Origin: Gammaproteobacteria bacterium
Lineage (GTDB): Bacteria; Pseudomonadota; Gammaproteobacteria; DSM-19610
DNA length: 6,651 nucleotides
Assembly: GCA_030618475.1 (NCBI GenBank)
Contig: JAUXDG010000158.1
Coordinates: 1 to 6,651 of the forward strand
Direction of reading: 5' to 3'
Made by a program: the position numbers and the translations under genes. How positions within the stretch are numbered: position 1 is the first letter of the stretch; each line of letters starts with the position of its first letter. This document shows positions 1-6,333 of the stretch, in pieces. The notes under the pieces were generated by a model, which was not told the origin of the DNA, did no database searches, and saw nothing but the letters and a program-made list of their open reading frames with translations.

Positions 1-121
1 GAATGTCTGCCTGATTGAGGCCCGGTTGGCTAAAGAGTGGGGTAAGCTGTGATTCGGTGTTTTTCGTCCTGCTGTTGACATAGTAAGACACGGCGCAAGA
101 AACTGAATATCAGCAGCCGCT

Positions 122-127
122 TATAAT
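122..127 (+). promoter_or_regulatory. Possible -10 hexamer for pgpA
   Basis: This is a perfect TATAAT, 20 bases ahead of the chosen pgpA ATG. Transcription would begin near 134 and give a leader of about 14 nt. No good -35 lies 16-18 bp upstream (99-104 reads GAAACT), and there is no TG extension. The site may therefore be chance in A+T-rich DNA, or may need an activator. Confidence 0.25.
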
Positions 128-140
128 CTACTAATAGATT
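125..140. repeat. Short perfect inverted repeat before pgpA start
   Basis: AATCTA and TAGATT are perfect reverse complements separated by CTAA. The repeat overlaps the last bases of the TATAAT and ends 7 bases before the pgpA ATG. It could be a weak operator or a small hairpin near the translation start. Its A+T content makes the RNA form weak, and a 6-bp repeat can arise by chance. Confidence 0.3.
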
Positions 141-147
141 GTTATAT

Positions 148-639
148 ATGATGAATAAGAGCAATAAAGTTGGAGCACGCCGGGTATTTAAAGACCCCGT
201 GCTGTTTCTGGCGTTTGGATTTGGTTCGGGCCTGGTGCCGCGTGCGCCGGGTACCGCTGGTACGGCGGCTGCAATTCCGCTTTACCTGTGGTTCAGTCAA
301 TATTCGTTGACAATCTACCTGGTGCTGGTGTTTCTGGTTTCAATCACAGGTGTCTGGATCTGCCAGCAGGCTTCAGCGCGTCTGGGGGCGCACGACCATC
401 CCGGCATTGTATGGGATGAGTTTGCAGGTTTTCTGGTCACTATGATTCCTGCGTCTGCCTCCTGGATCTGGGTGGTAGCCGGATTTGTATTGTTTCGTGT
501 GTTTGATATCTGGAAGCCCTGGCCGATATCCTGGGCAGATCGGGAGCTTAAAGGTGGCCTGGGTATCATGCTGGATGATTTGCTGGCCGGGGGGATTGCT
601 GCGGTGATTCTGTTTATTGTTATTGGACTGGTTGGCTGA
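148..639 (+). CDS. pgpA: Phosphatidylglycerophosphatase A
   Basis: The enzyme dephosphorylates phosphatidylglycerophosphate to phosphatidylglycerol in the inner membrane, the last step of that phospholipid branch. The 163-residue protein has the full PgpA signature. A glycine/proline motif, FGFGSGLVPRAPGTAGT, lies at residues 23-39. The acidic motif DHPGIVWDE is at 83-91, FRVFDIWKPWP at 116-126 and GIMLDDLLAG at 139-148. Hydrophobic spans near 56-72, 93-116 and 143-163 fit a multi-pass membrane protein. Length is close to the E. coli protein (about 170). I chose ATG 148; ATG 151 directly follows it and a TTG at 139 is also in frame. None has a clear Shine-Dalgarno sequence, so the start is uncertain by a few codons. 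The TGA overlaps the next gene's ATG (TGATG), so the pair is probably co-translated. Confidence 0.95.
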   Translation: MMNKSNKVGARRVFKDPVLFLAFGFGSGLVPRAPGTAGTAAAIPLYLWFSQYSLTIYLVLVFLVSITGVWICQQASARLGAHDHPGIVWDEFAGFLVTMIPASASWIWVVAGFVLFRVFDIWKPWPISWADRELKGGLGIMLDDLLAGGIAAVILFIVIGLVG

Positions 640-1310
640 TGGTGGGTGTTTTGCGTTTAAAAAGAAGAAAATGGCTGCTTGTCGTGCTGCTGGTGTGTAT
701 TTATTCAGCCGCAAGCTGGGCTATTAAGGACATACACGTTGTTGCCCTGTTCAAGGACCGGGCGATTGTTATGATTGACGGTAAGCAGCGCCTGCTGCGA
801 GCCGGTGACAGCAGTCCGGAAGGTGTCAAACTTGTTTCGGCCGATAGCGTTGGTGCTGTGTTCGAGTATCAAGGCAGGACGCTGGAAAGACAGCTTGATG
901 GTCGCGTACATGCTGCGGCTGAATCGCCAAAAGGGCATGATGATGTTCTGATTTTTCGGGACAAGTGGGGTATGTTCAAGACAGTCGGCAGCATCAATGG
1001 CCTGCCGGTCAAGTTCCTGGTGGATACCGGTGCCAGTTCAGTAGCCATGAATTCAGCCCAGGCGCGCCGGCTGGGAGTCGATTTCCGCGTGCAAGGCGAG
1101 CCGATTTATGTGTCTACTGCCTCAGATGTGACGCAGGCCTATCAGCTCAAGCTGGATATCGTTAAAGTCGGCTCTATTCAATTGCGTAATGTGACTGCAG
1201 TCGTCCTGGATGGTGCACAACCAACAGACGTTTTGCTGGGCATGTCGTTTCTCGGGCACCTTGAGATGATTAACAAGGGCAATAAGCTGATACTGCGCCG
1301 CAAGTATTAG
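639..1310 (+). CDS. Secreted retropepsin-like aspartic protease (clan AA)
   Basis: This is a predicted aspartic protease of the bacterial retropepsin-like (clan AA) type, 223 residues long. Residues 1-28 look like a signal peptide or N-terminal anchor: basic LKRRK at 7-11, a hydrophobic core (WLLVVLLVC), and a possible cleavage site after ASWA at 28. Residues 33-90 form a small beta-rich domain resembling the N-terminal part of TIGR02281-like proteins. The protease domain covers about 105-223. It carries the catalytic DTGAS at 129-133 after a hydrophobic strand (KFLV), and the matching C-terminal VLLGMSFLG at 198-206. As in retroviral proteases there is one Asp motif per chain, so the active form should be a dimer. 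The active site would lie in the periplasm. ATG 639 overlaps the pgpA stop, which suggests coupling. Substrate and role are unknown. Confidence 0.85.
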   Translation: MVGVLRLKRRKWLLVVLLVCIYSAASWAIKDIHVVALFKDRAIVMIDGKQRLLRAGDSSPEGVKLVSADSVGAVFEYQGRTLERQLDGRVHAAAESPKGHDDVLIFRDKWGMFKTVGSINGLPVKFLVDTGASSVAMNSAQARRLGVDFRVQGEPIYVSTASDVTQAYQLKLDIVKVGSIQLRNVTAVVLDGAQPTDVLLGMSFLGHLEMINKGNKLILRRKY

Positions 1311-1515
1311 GCCGGCTAATTCCCTATTATTCGCACTGACGTATTTCTTATCAGGGTGTATTTGTTGCGCCCTAGACTCCTTATTCTACGCACTGATTGC
1401 AATAGGGTGCCTGATCACGTAAAGCCCTGGCCTGTGAAGAGGCGCCATATTCGTGGCACGGAGTCGATATAACTAGAAACCTTGCGTAACTACAATAATG
1501 TAGCTACTATTGATC
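1311..1515. other. Intergenic stretch between protease and brnT
   Basis: No coding region is supported. A 5-bp inverted repeat (ATTAG/CTAAT) at 1306-1320 overlaps the protease stop. A 6-bp hairpin with one G-T pair (AGGGTG/CGCCCT) lies at 1353-1373. Neither is followed by a T-run, so I do not call a terminator. Two imperfect copies of a roughly 55-bp pattern (pyrimidine-rich, CGCACTGA, AGGGTG, GCCCT) can be lined up between 1321 and 1430. The last 25 bases hold the brnT dyad. Confidence 0.5.
1490..1512. promoter_or_regulatory. Candidate brnTA promoter/operator dyad
   Basis: CAATA-AT-GTAG (1493-1503) and CTACTATTG (1504-1512) are inverted copies. They pair over 9 bp if two bases are bulged, and are centred on the palindrome GTAGCTAC. 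An alternative pairing, CTACA/TGTAG, spans 1490-1503. A good -10-like TACAAT lies at 1491-1496, with no recognisable -35. BrnA proteins are ribbon-helix-helix DNA-binding antitoxins that repress their own promoter, so an operator is expected about here. The assignment rests on position and symmetry only. Confidence 0.4.
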
Positions 1516-1800
1516 ATGCGCTTTGAATGGGATGAAAACAAGAACAAGACCAACCGTGATAAGCACGGCGTTTCATTCGAGACCGCGCAGCTCGTGTTTA
1601 ACGATCCGCACGCCCTGAGCGTGCAGGACCGGCACGAGTGGGGGGAGGAGCGTTGGCAAACCTTGGGTCTAGTGGGCGGGGTAGTGATGCTCCTTGTGGC
1701 CCACACATACACAGAAGGCGGCGATGCCGAGGTGATCCGCATTATCTCGGCCCGTAAGGCAACCAAACGCGAGAAACAACGCTATGAGCAAGCCAGGTAA
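1516..1800 (+). CDS. brnT: BrnT family ribonuclease toxin (type II TA)
   Basis: This is a 94-residue BrnT-type toxin. The family is a small RelE-like ribonuclease that inhibits translation and is neutralised by BrnA. Family features seen are the N-terminal FEWDENKNKTNRDKHGVSF (3-21), the DR-W-G segment in the middle (DRHEWGEERWQTLGLVGG, 38-55), and the C-terminal VIRIISARKATKREKQRY (73-90). The last of these is the most diagnostic. The length is usual for the family and nothing suggests truncation. I chose ATG 1516; a TTG two codons earlier is in frame but lies in the dyad. No clear Shine-Dalgarno sequence is visible. The stop lies 17 bases into brnA, in the toxin-then-antitoxin order normal for this family. 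The pair sits between two housekeeping blocks and was probably acquired horizontally. Confidence 0.92.
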   Translation: MRFEWDENKNKTNRDKHGVSFETAQLVFNDPHALSVQDRHEWGEERWQTLGLVGGVVMLLVAHTYTEGGDAEVIRIISARKATKREKQRYEQAR

Positions 1801-2050
1801 AAAACAACGCGACGAAATCGGGCAGTTGAGCAAGCTGCCAGACAACGAAATCGACACGTCCGACATCCCCGAGGTGGTCGACTGGAATGGGGCCGAGGTG
1901 GGTCGATTCTATCGGCCTGTGAAAAAGCAGGTCACTCTACGACTCGACGCCGACATGCTGGAATGGTTTCGCGGGCAAGGCAAGAAATACCAGACCCGCA
2001 TCAACCAGGCCTTGCGCGAGTACATGGAGCAGCATCGCAAGGCGGGATAG
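1784..2050 (+). CDS. brnA: BrnA family antitoxin, ribbon-helix-helix
   Basis: This is the partner antitoxin of the preceding toxin, 88 residues long. The N-terminal part (1-40) is polar and acidic (DNEIDTSDIPEVVDW at 20-34), as expected for a flexible toxin-binding or linker region. The C-terminal part fits a ribbon-helix-helix DNA-binding fold. A basic beta strand KKQVTLRLD lies at 47-55, helix one (ADMLEWFRGQG) at 56-66, and helix two (YQTRINQALREYMEQH) at 69-84. BrnA proteins dimerise through this fold, bind their own promoter and neutralise BrnT. The start overlaps brnT by 17 nt in another frame, which favours translational coupling. No strong Shine-Dalgarno sequence precedes the ATG. Autoregulation is inferred from the family, with the dyad at 1490-1512 as a likely target. 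Confidence 0.92.
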   Translation: MSKPGKKQRDEIGQLSKLPDNEIDTSDIPEVVDWNGAEVGRFYRPVKKQVTLRLDADMLEWFRGQGKKYQTRINQALREYMEQHRKAG

Positions 2051-2220
2051 TCGATACCCGCAGAATTTCAAGCGTTTCCGGGAGCATGGGACGTACTGTA
2101 AGCGATCTATGCAGCACAGGTTTGAAGGCGAAGCCGGCGCATGTTGGGAACTACGGTGCTGGGTAAGACGCGTATCGTTCGGCAACCGTATCGGGTGTGG
2201 GGTTCCAGGGAAGTAACCTC
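2051..2220. other. Tail-to-tail gap between brnA and folE2
   Basis: The gap separates two convergent transcription units and holds no supported gene. CGTATCG occurs twice in the same orientation, at 2171-2177 and 2187-2193. No G+C-rich hairpin with a T-run is visible in either direction, so the way the two units terminate is unclear. AGTCGATA at 2049-2056 also occurs at 1462-1469, on the other side of brnTA. Confidence 0.5.
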
Positions 2221-3057
2221 TTAACCAGCTGCGTCATCATCGGTTTTTTTATTCCGTTCAATCAGGGCGTATGCCGAGTGGTTATGAATGGATTCAAAGT
2301 TTTCGGATTCCACCATGTAGGCGCAGATACGGTCATCCTGGTTTAATTTGGCGGCGATGTCGCGCACCATGTCTTCTACAAATTTCGGGTTGTCGTACGC
2401 ACGTTCAGTGACAAATTTTTCGTCAGGGCGTTTGAGTAGGCCGTATAACTCACAGGAAGCCTGTTGCTCGATCAATTCAATCAATTCCTCGATCCAGACA
2501 AAATCACAGGTGGTTGCGGTAACCGTGACGTGTGAGCGCTGGTTATGAGCACCACGCTCGGAAATTTTCTTTGAGCACGGGCACAGGCTGGTGACCGGTA
2601 CCACGACCTTGATTTTCATTTCCGGGTATGAGCGTCGGATTTCACCGATGAATGACACTTCATAATCGAGCAGACTCTGCACGCCTGATACCGGGGCCGT
2701 CTTGTTGATAAAGTAAGGGAAGGTCATCTCGATGTGACCGGCTTCGGCTTCCAGCCTCTCGGTCATTTCGCTAAGCATTTGCTTGAACGACCGTACGCTG
2801 ATTTCCCGCTCGTGCAGATTGAGGATTTCCACAAAACGGGACATGTGCGTGCCCTTGAAGTTGTGCGGCAGGTTGACGTACATGTTGAAATTGGCAACGG
2901 TGTGCTGTTCACCCTCGGAACGGTCCTTGACGCGTACCGGGTGACGGATGTCCTTGATACCCACCTTGTCGATGGCTATATGACGGGTATCGGCGCTGCT
3001 CTGCACATCGGCAATATTATCGCTGGCAATCGAAGTTGTCGCTTGCTGTTTGCTCAT
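2221..3057 (-). CDS. folE2: GTP cyclohydrolase I type IB (FolE2)
   Basis: The enzyme hydrolyses GTP to 7,8-dihydroneopterin triphosphate, the entry step for folate and for 7-deazapurine tRNA modification. This 278-residue protein is a full-length FolE2, unrelated in sequence to the zinc-dependent FolE. Signatures are DVQSSADTRHIAIDKVGIKD (17-36), LPHNFKGTHMSRF (63-75), PVTSLCPCSKKISERGAHNQ (154-173) and SENFESIHNHSAYA (251-264). By spacing against the Neisseria enzyme as I recall it, the metal ligands would be Cys159, His171, Glu213 and His258. Its ATG overlaps the queD stop by four bases (ATGA). It is preceded by GAGGA at 3064-3068 with a 6-nt gap, so the start is firm. FolE2 proteins can use metals other than zinc and are zinc-repressed in some bacteria. 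No Zur site is evident here, and the gene is probably transcribed with the upstream operon. Confidence 0.96.
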   Translation of the reverse strand: MSKQQATTSIASDNIADVQSSADTRHIAIDKVGIKDIRHPVRVKDRSEGEQHTVANFNMYVNLPHNFKGTHMSRFVEILNLHEREISVRSFKQMLSEMTERLEAEAGHIEMTFPYFINKTAPVSGVQSLLDYEVSFIGEIRRSYPEMKIKVVVPVTSLCPCSKKISERGAHNQRSHVTVTATTCDFVWIEELIELIEQQASCELYGLLKRPDEKFVTERAYDNPKFVEDMVRDIAAKLNQDDRICAYMVESENFESIHNHSAYALIERNKKTDDDAAG

Positions 3058-3440
3058 GATTCGTCCTCAACATAACGCACACAGGCGCGTTCGGTTTCCC
3101 AGAGGGTGACGGCGTGGACCCGGATACGGTCGTTATTCAGTTGTGCCGAAAGCTCTTTGTGAAAATACGCGGCTATATTCTCTGCCGTCGGGTTAACCCG
3201 GGTAAAGGGTTCCAGGTCATTCAGGTAGCGGTGATCCAGCCGTTCTGCAATGTCTCGTGCAGCCTGTTTGATAACCCTGAAATCCACGCCCATACCCATC
3301 GCGTCGAGTTCGCTGGCGGCCACTTCCACCTCGACTTTCCAGTTATGTCCGTGCATACGCGCACAGGCGCCCGGGTAATCGCGCAAGGTATGCGCGGAGG
3401 CGAAATCTGTGAGAATTTTCAGGGTGTAACGTGCGGTCAT
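3054..3440 (-). CDS. queD: 6-carboxytetrahydropterin synthase (QueD)
   Basis: QueD converts 7,8-dihydroneopterin triphosphate to 6-carboxy-5,6,7,8-tetrahydropterin, the second step towards preQ0 and queuosine in tRNA. The 128-residue protein has the family's usual length. His17 (in FASAH), His30 and His32 should bind zinc. The motif C26-x3-H30-G-H32 is the QueD form and argues against a eukaryote-like pyruvoyltetrahydropterin synthase or the folate-type PTPS-III variant. Asp69-His70 (LDHRYLND) and Glu115 (WETERA) match the catalytic and pterin-binding positions, and NPTAENIA is at 83-90. AGGA at 3447-3450, 6 nt before the ATG, supports the start. It lies 28... bp-scale close to dxs (27-28 nt gap) and overlaps folE2, whose product is its substrate, so the two steps are made together. 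Confidence 0.95.
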   Translation of the reverse strand: MTARYTLKILTDFASAHTLRDYPGACARMHGHNWKVEVEVAASELDAMGMGVDFRVIKQAARDIAERLDHRYLNDLEPFTRVNPTAENIAAYFHKELSAQLNNDRIRVHAVTLWETERACVRYVEDES

Positions 3441-3468
3441 AATAATTCCTGACCGGAAAGGTCAAATA

Positions 3469-5358
3469 TTAATCGACCGCACGCAAGGTTGCAATTCTAC
3501 GGGCTAATTCCCTTTGAATGCGCTGGTAAATACTGTCGGCATCCAGACCGCATTCGGCCAGTTGTTGTGCACGGCTGGCGTGTTCGATAAAGCGGTCAGG
3601 GATGCCCAGCATGGCTAATGGTATGGTATTGCCATGACGCATCAGGGCTTCAGCAACAGCGCTGCCCGCGCCGCCGGCAATGGCGTTATCCTCCAGGGTC
3701 ACCAGTACCCGGTGGCTGGCTGCAAGCTTGAAAATGCAATCCTCGTCGAGTGGCTTGACGTAGCGCATGTTGACCACTGTGGCATTCAGCCGCTCTGCTG
3801 CCTCAAGCGCAGCTGCCAGCGGGCTGCCAAACACCAGCAGGGCAACATCCTGGCCTTCACGGCGGATTTCTGCTTTCCCGATCGGAAGTGTATCCAGCCC
3901 CGGCTTGATGCTTACGCCTGGCCCGGTTCCGCGTGGATAACGCACCGCTGCCGGACCGTTCAGCCGGAATCCCGTGGACAGCATCTGCCGGCATTCATTT
4001 TCATCGGCCGGCACCATCAGCGTCATGTTGGGGATGCAGCGTAAAAAGCTCAGGTCGTAGTTACCCGAGTGGGTAGGGCCGTCAGCCCCCACCAGTCCTC
4101 CCCGATCGATTGCAAACAGCACGGGCAGGTTCTGTAAGGCGACGTCGTGCACCAGTTGATCATAGGCGCGCTGCAGGAAGGTGGAGTAGATGGCGACCAC
4201 GGGTTTGCAGCCATCGCAGGCCATGCCGGCGGCCATGGTGACGCTGTGCTGCTCGGCAATACCGACGTCGAAATAACGCTGTGGAAAAGACTCGGAAAAT
4301 GTCACCAGACCAGAGCCTTCGCGCATGGCCGGTGTGATAGCCACCAAATCGTCATCCTGTTTTGCCATGTCGCAGATCCACTCACCAAATACCTGGGTAT
4401 AGGTCTTTGTCAAGCTGGTGGCGTCCTGGCCTCGTCCAGTCTGTGGATCAAATTTACCCACACCGTGGAATTCGCAGGGGTCCTGTTCGGCGGGTTGATA
4501 GCCCTTGCCCTTGCGCGTCACGACGTGCAGCAGCTGGGGGCCTTTCAGTTTGCGAATATTGCCCAGGGTTCCGACCAGCGCGTCCAGGTCGTGACCATCG
4601 ATAGGGCCGATGTAATTGAAACCCAGTTCTTCGAACAGGGTGCCGGGGACCACCATGCCTTTCATGTGTTCTTCGGCGCGGCGAGCCAGTTCCCACACCG
4701 TGGGCATTTTTTGCAGTACTTTTTTACTGCCCTCGCGCATGGTTGCGTAAGTGCGTCCGGACAACGCGCGTGCCAGGTAATTGGACAGGCCGCCGACATT
4801 GGGTGAAATTGACATATCGTTGTCGTTTAACACCACCAGCAGGTTGGCATCCAGCGTGCCGGCGTGGTTCAGGGCTTCAAATGCCTGTCCGGCAGTCATG
4901 GCGCCATCGCCGATGACTGCGACGATACGGCGCTGACCGTTTTCCCGTGTGGCAGCGATCGCCATGCCCAGAGCGGCGCTGATCGATGTGCTGGAATGGC
5001 CGACCCCGAAACTGTCGTAGCGGCTTTCGTCACGTTTGGGGAAGCCGGCCAGCCCGCCTTTCTGGCGCAGGCTGTCCATTTGTTCACGCCTGCCGGTTAG
5101 AATCTTGTGCAGATAACTCTGGTGGCCCACGTCCCATACCAAGCGGTCGTCAGGGGTGTTAAAGACGTAATGCAGCGCGATGGTAAGTTCGACGGTACCG
5201 AGATTCGCCGCCAGATGCCCGCCGGTATTGGACACCGATTCGATCAGAAAGTGGCGCGCTTCGCTGGCCAGCTCGGGCAGCTGGGACTTGGTCAGCGTGC
5301 GCAGATCCGCAGGTGAATCGATGCGCGTCAGCAGAGGCAGGTCACTGGCAGTTTTCAT
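3469..5358 (-). CDS. dxs: 1-deoxy-D-xylulose-5-phosphate synthase
   Basis: Dxs condenses pyruvate with glyceraldehyde 3-phosphate, using thiamine diphosphate and Mg2+, to form DXP for isoprenoids (and in many bacteria for thiamine and pyridoxal). The 629 residues align along the whole E. coli protein (620). GGHLAANLGTVEL (46-58) carries the N-domain histidine. GDGAMTAG (150-157) with LNDNDMSIS (177-185) forms the ThDP/metal site. IAEQH holds catalytic Glu369, GPTHSG holds His430, and RYPRG (473-477) begins the phosphate-binding and transketolase C-terminal region. I chose ATG 5358 because its protein (MKTASDLPLL...) starts where known Dxs proteins start. The frame stays open back to a TTG at 5427, right after the ispA stop, giving 23 unlikely extra residues. 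No strong Shine-Dalgarno sequence precedes the ATG. It follows ispA by 69 nt and is followed by queD. Confidence 0.97.
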   Translation of the reverse strand: MKTASDLPLLTRIDSPADLRTLTKSQLPELASEARHFLIESVSNTGGHLAANLGTVELTIALHYVFNTPDDRLVWDVGHQSYLHKILTGRREQMDSLRQKGGLAGFPKRDESRYDSFGVGHSSTSISAALGMAIAATRENGQRRIVAVIGDGAMTAGQAFEALNHAGTLDANLLVVLNDNDMSISPNVGGLSNYLARALSGRTYATMREGSKKVLQKMPTVWELARRAEEHMKGMVVPGTLFEELGFNYIGPIDGHDLDALVGTLGNIRKLKGPQLLHVVTRKGKGYQPAEQDPCEFHGVGKFDPQTGRGQDATSLTKTYTQVFGEWICDMAKQDDDLVAITPAMREGSGLVTFSESFPQRYFDVGIAEQHSVTMAAGMACDGCKPVVAIYSTFLQRAYDQLVHDVALQNLPVLFAIDRGGLVGADGPTHSGNYDLSFLRCIPNMTLMVPADENECRQMLSTGFRLNGPAAVRYPRGTGPGVSIKPGLDTLPIGKAEIRREGQDVALLVFGSPLAAALEAAERLNATVVNMRYVKPLDEDCIFKLAASHRVLVTLEDNAIAGGAGSAVAEALMRHGNTIPLAMLGIPDRFIEHASRAQQLAECGLDADSIYQRIQRELARRIATLRAVD

Positions 5359-5427
5359 AGGCAGGCGTACAAATCGGAGGGTCAGATTATCGGCGCTACG
5401 ATACCTGCTGGCAAGTTGAACAGGCAA

Positions 5428-6333
5428 TCAGGTTGCGCGGTCGACAATATACCGGGATAGCCAACGTAAAGGGTCGGCGCTTTCATCCAGACCGTCAAGG
5501 CTGTCGAGTGCGGCCTGATGCAGTTCCAGGGCACGTTCCCGGGCACCGGTCAGTCCCAGCAGCGAGGGGTAGGTGGGTTTATTCAGTGCGCTATCGGCGC
5601 CAGACTCTTTGCCCAGTTGTTCGGTGTTGCCGGTTACGTCGAGAATGTCGTCCTGAACCTGGAAAGCGAGGCCGATATATTTTCCGTAATGGTCCAGCGC
5701 CTGTTTCTGCTCTTCGGGGAGTTTTTCGGCACATAGTGCACCCAGCAGCACTGAAGCGCGGATCAAGGCACCGGTTTTATGGATATGCATGTTTTCCAGC
5801 TCGGCGATATCCAGTTGTTTGCCTGTGGCCGCCAGGTCGAGTGACTGCCCGCCCACCATTCCGCGCGAACCGGAGGCCTGACTCAGCAGTTCGATCATCT
5901 GTAGACGCCGGTGAGAGGCTATTGCTCCCATATCTGCGTGAGCCAGCAGGGAAAAGGCCAGCGCCTGGAGAGCATCACCGGCGAGAATGGCTTCAGCTTC
6001 TCCATAAACCTTATGGCAGGTGGGCTTGCCGCGCCGCAGGTCATCATCGTCCATTGCCGGCAGATCATCGTGGACCAGAGAATAGGCGTGAATGCATTCA
6101 ACCGAGCAGGCCGTGACATCCAGTGCTTGCTGCCTCGCTCCCGAGGCTTGACCCGCGGCATAGACCAGCAACGGACGGATACGTTTTCCGCCACCCAGCA
6201 CCGCGTAACGCATCGCCTGGTGCAGTTGTACCGGGAGGGTGTTTTCCGAGGCTAAAAACCGCCCCAGTGCCGCTTCCACACGCTGCTGGCAGCGCTCCGC
6301 AAAGCGCTTCAGATCAGGAGGAGTCAGCTTCAC
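5428..6333 (-). CDS. ispA: Farnesyl diphosphate synthase (IspA)
   Basis: This short-chain trans-prenyltransferase condenses dimethylallyl and geranyl diphosphate with isopentenyl diphosphate to give C15 farnesyl diphosphate, the precursor of undecaprenyl carrier lipid and quinone side chains. With a GTG start at 6333 it has 301 residues (E. coli 299). GGGKRIRP (47-54) binds diphosphate. The first aspartate-rich motif is DDLPAMD (89-95) followed by three more Asp. GMVGGQSLDL lies at 158-167, HKTGALIRAS at 185-194, and the second aspartate motif DDILD at 228-232. The residues before the first motif (HAYSLVHDD) and the two-residue insertion inside it match bacterial type II FPP synthases, so FPP is the likely product. 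GPP or GGPP cannot be excluded by motif alone. A TTG at 6348 is an alternative start. The gene overlaps xseB by about 20 nt. Confidence 0.95.
   Translation of the reverse strand: MKLTPPDLKRFAERCQQRVEAALGRFLASENTLPVQLHQAMRYAVLGGGKRIRPLLVYAAGQASGARQQALDVTACSVECIHAYSLVHDDLPAMDDDDLRRGKPTCHKVYGEAEAILAGDALQALAFSLLAHADMGAIASHRRLQMIELLSQASGSRGMVGGQSLDLAATGKQLDIAELENMHIHKTGALIRASVLLGALCAEKLPEEQKQALDHYGKYIGLAFQVQDDILDVTGNTEQLGKESGADSALNKPTYPSLLGLTGARERALELHQAALDSLDGLDESADPLRWLSRYIVDRAT

Larger units (their letters stand above)
1..147. other. Leader region upstream of pgpA, no supported gene
   Basis: No gene can be supported here. One forward frame is open from base 2 to a TGA at 50-52 (16 codons), which could be the tail of an upstream gene. 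A stretch that short is often open by chance, and its residues match no C-terminus I recognise. In related genomes thiL commonly precedes pgpA, so a thiL tail is conceivable but unproven. The rest is A+T-rich leader sequence holding a TATAAT at 122-127 and a small inverted repeat at 125-140. A perfect TTGACA lies at 75-80 but has no -10 at a usable distance. Confidence 0.4.

Noticed and set aside
2..52. C-terminal tail of an upstream gene, perhaps thiL
   Set aside because: Only 16 open codons are visible and the residues match no thiL ending I recognise; a frame this short is often open by chance.
75..127. TTGACA at 75-80 and TATAAT at 122-127 as one promoter
   Set aside because: The 41-bp spacing is far outside the 16-18 bp needed, so the two hexamers cannot work together.
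1353..1373. Intrinsic terminator after the protease gene
   Set aside because: The stem is 6 bp with a G-T pair and is not followed by a T-run.
1963..2166. 67-codon open frame overlapping brnA and the gap after it
   Set aside because: It overlaps the conserved ribbon-helix-helix region of brnA in another frame and has no ribosome binding site or family resemblance.
4147..4806. 219-codon open frame on the + strand inside dxs
   Set aside because: It lies entirely antisense to a full-length, motif-complete dxs and its translation resembles no family; it is a by-product of dxs codon use.
5433..6116. 227-codon open frame on the + strand inside ispA
   Set aside because: It is antisense to ispA, very rich in Arg and Pro as expected of a shadow frame, and has no recognisable domain.
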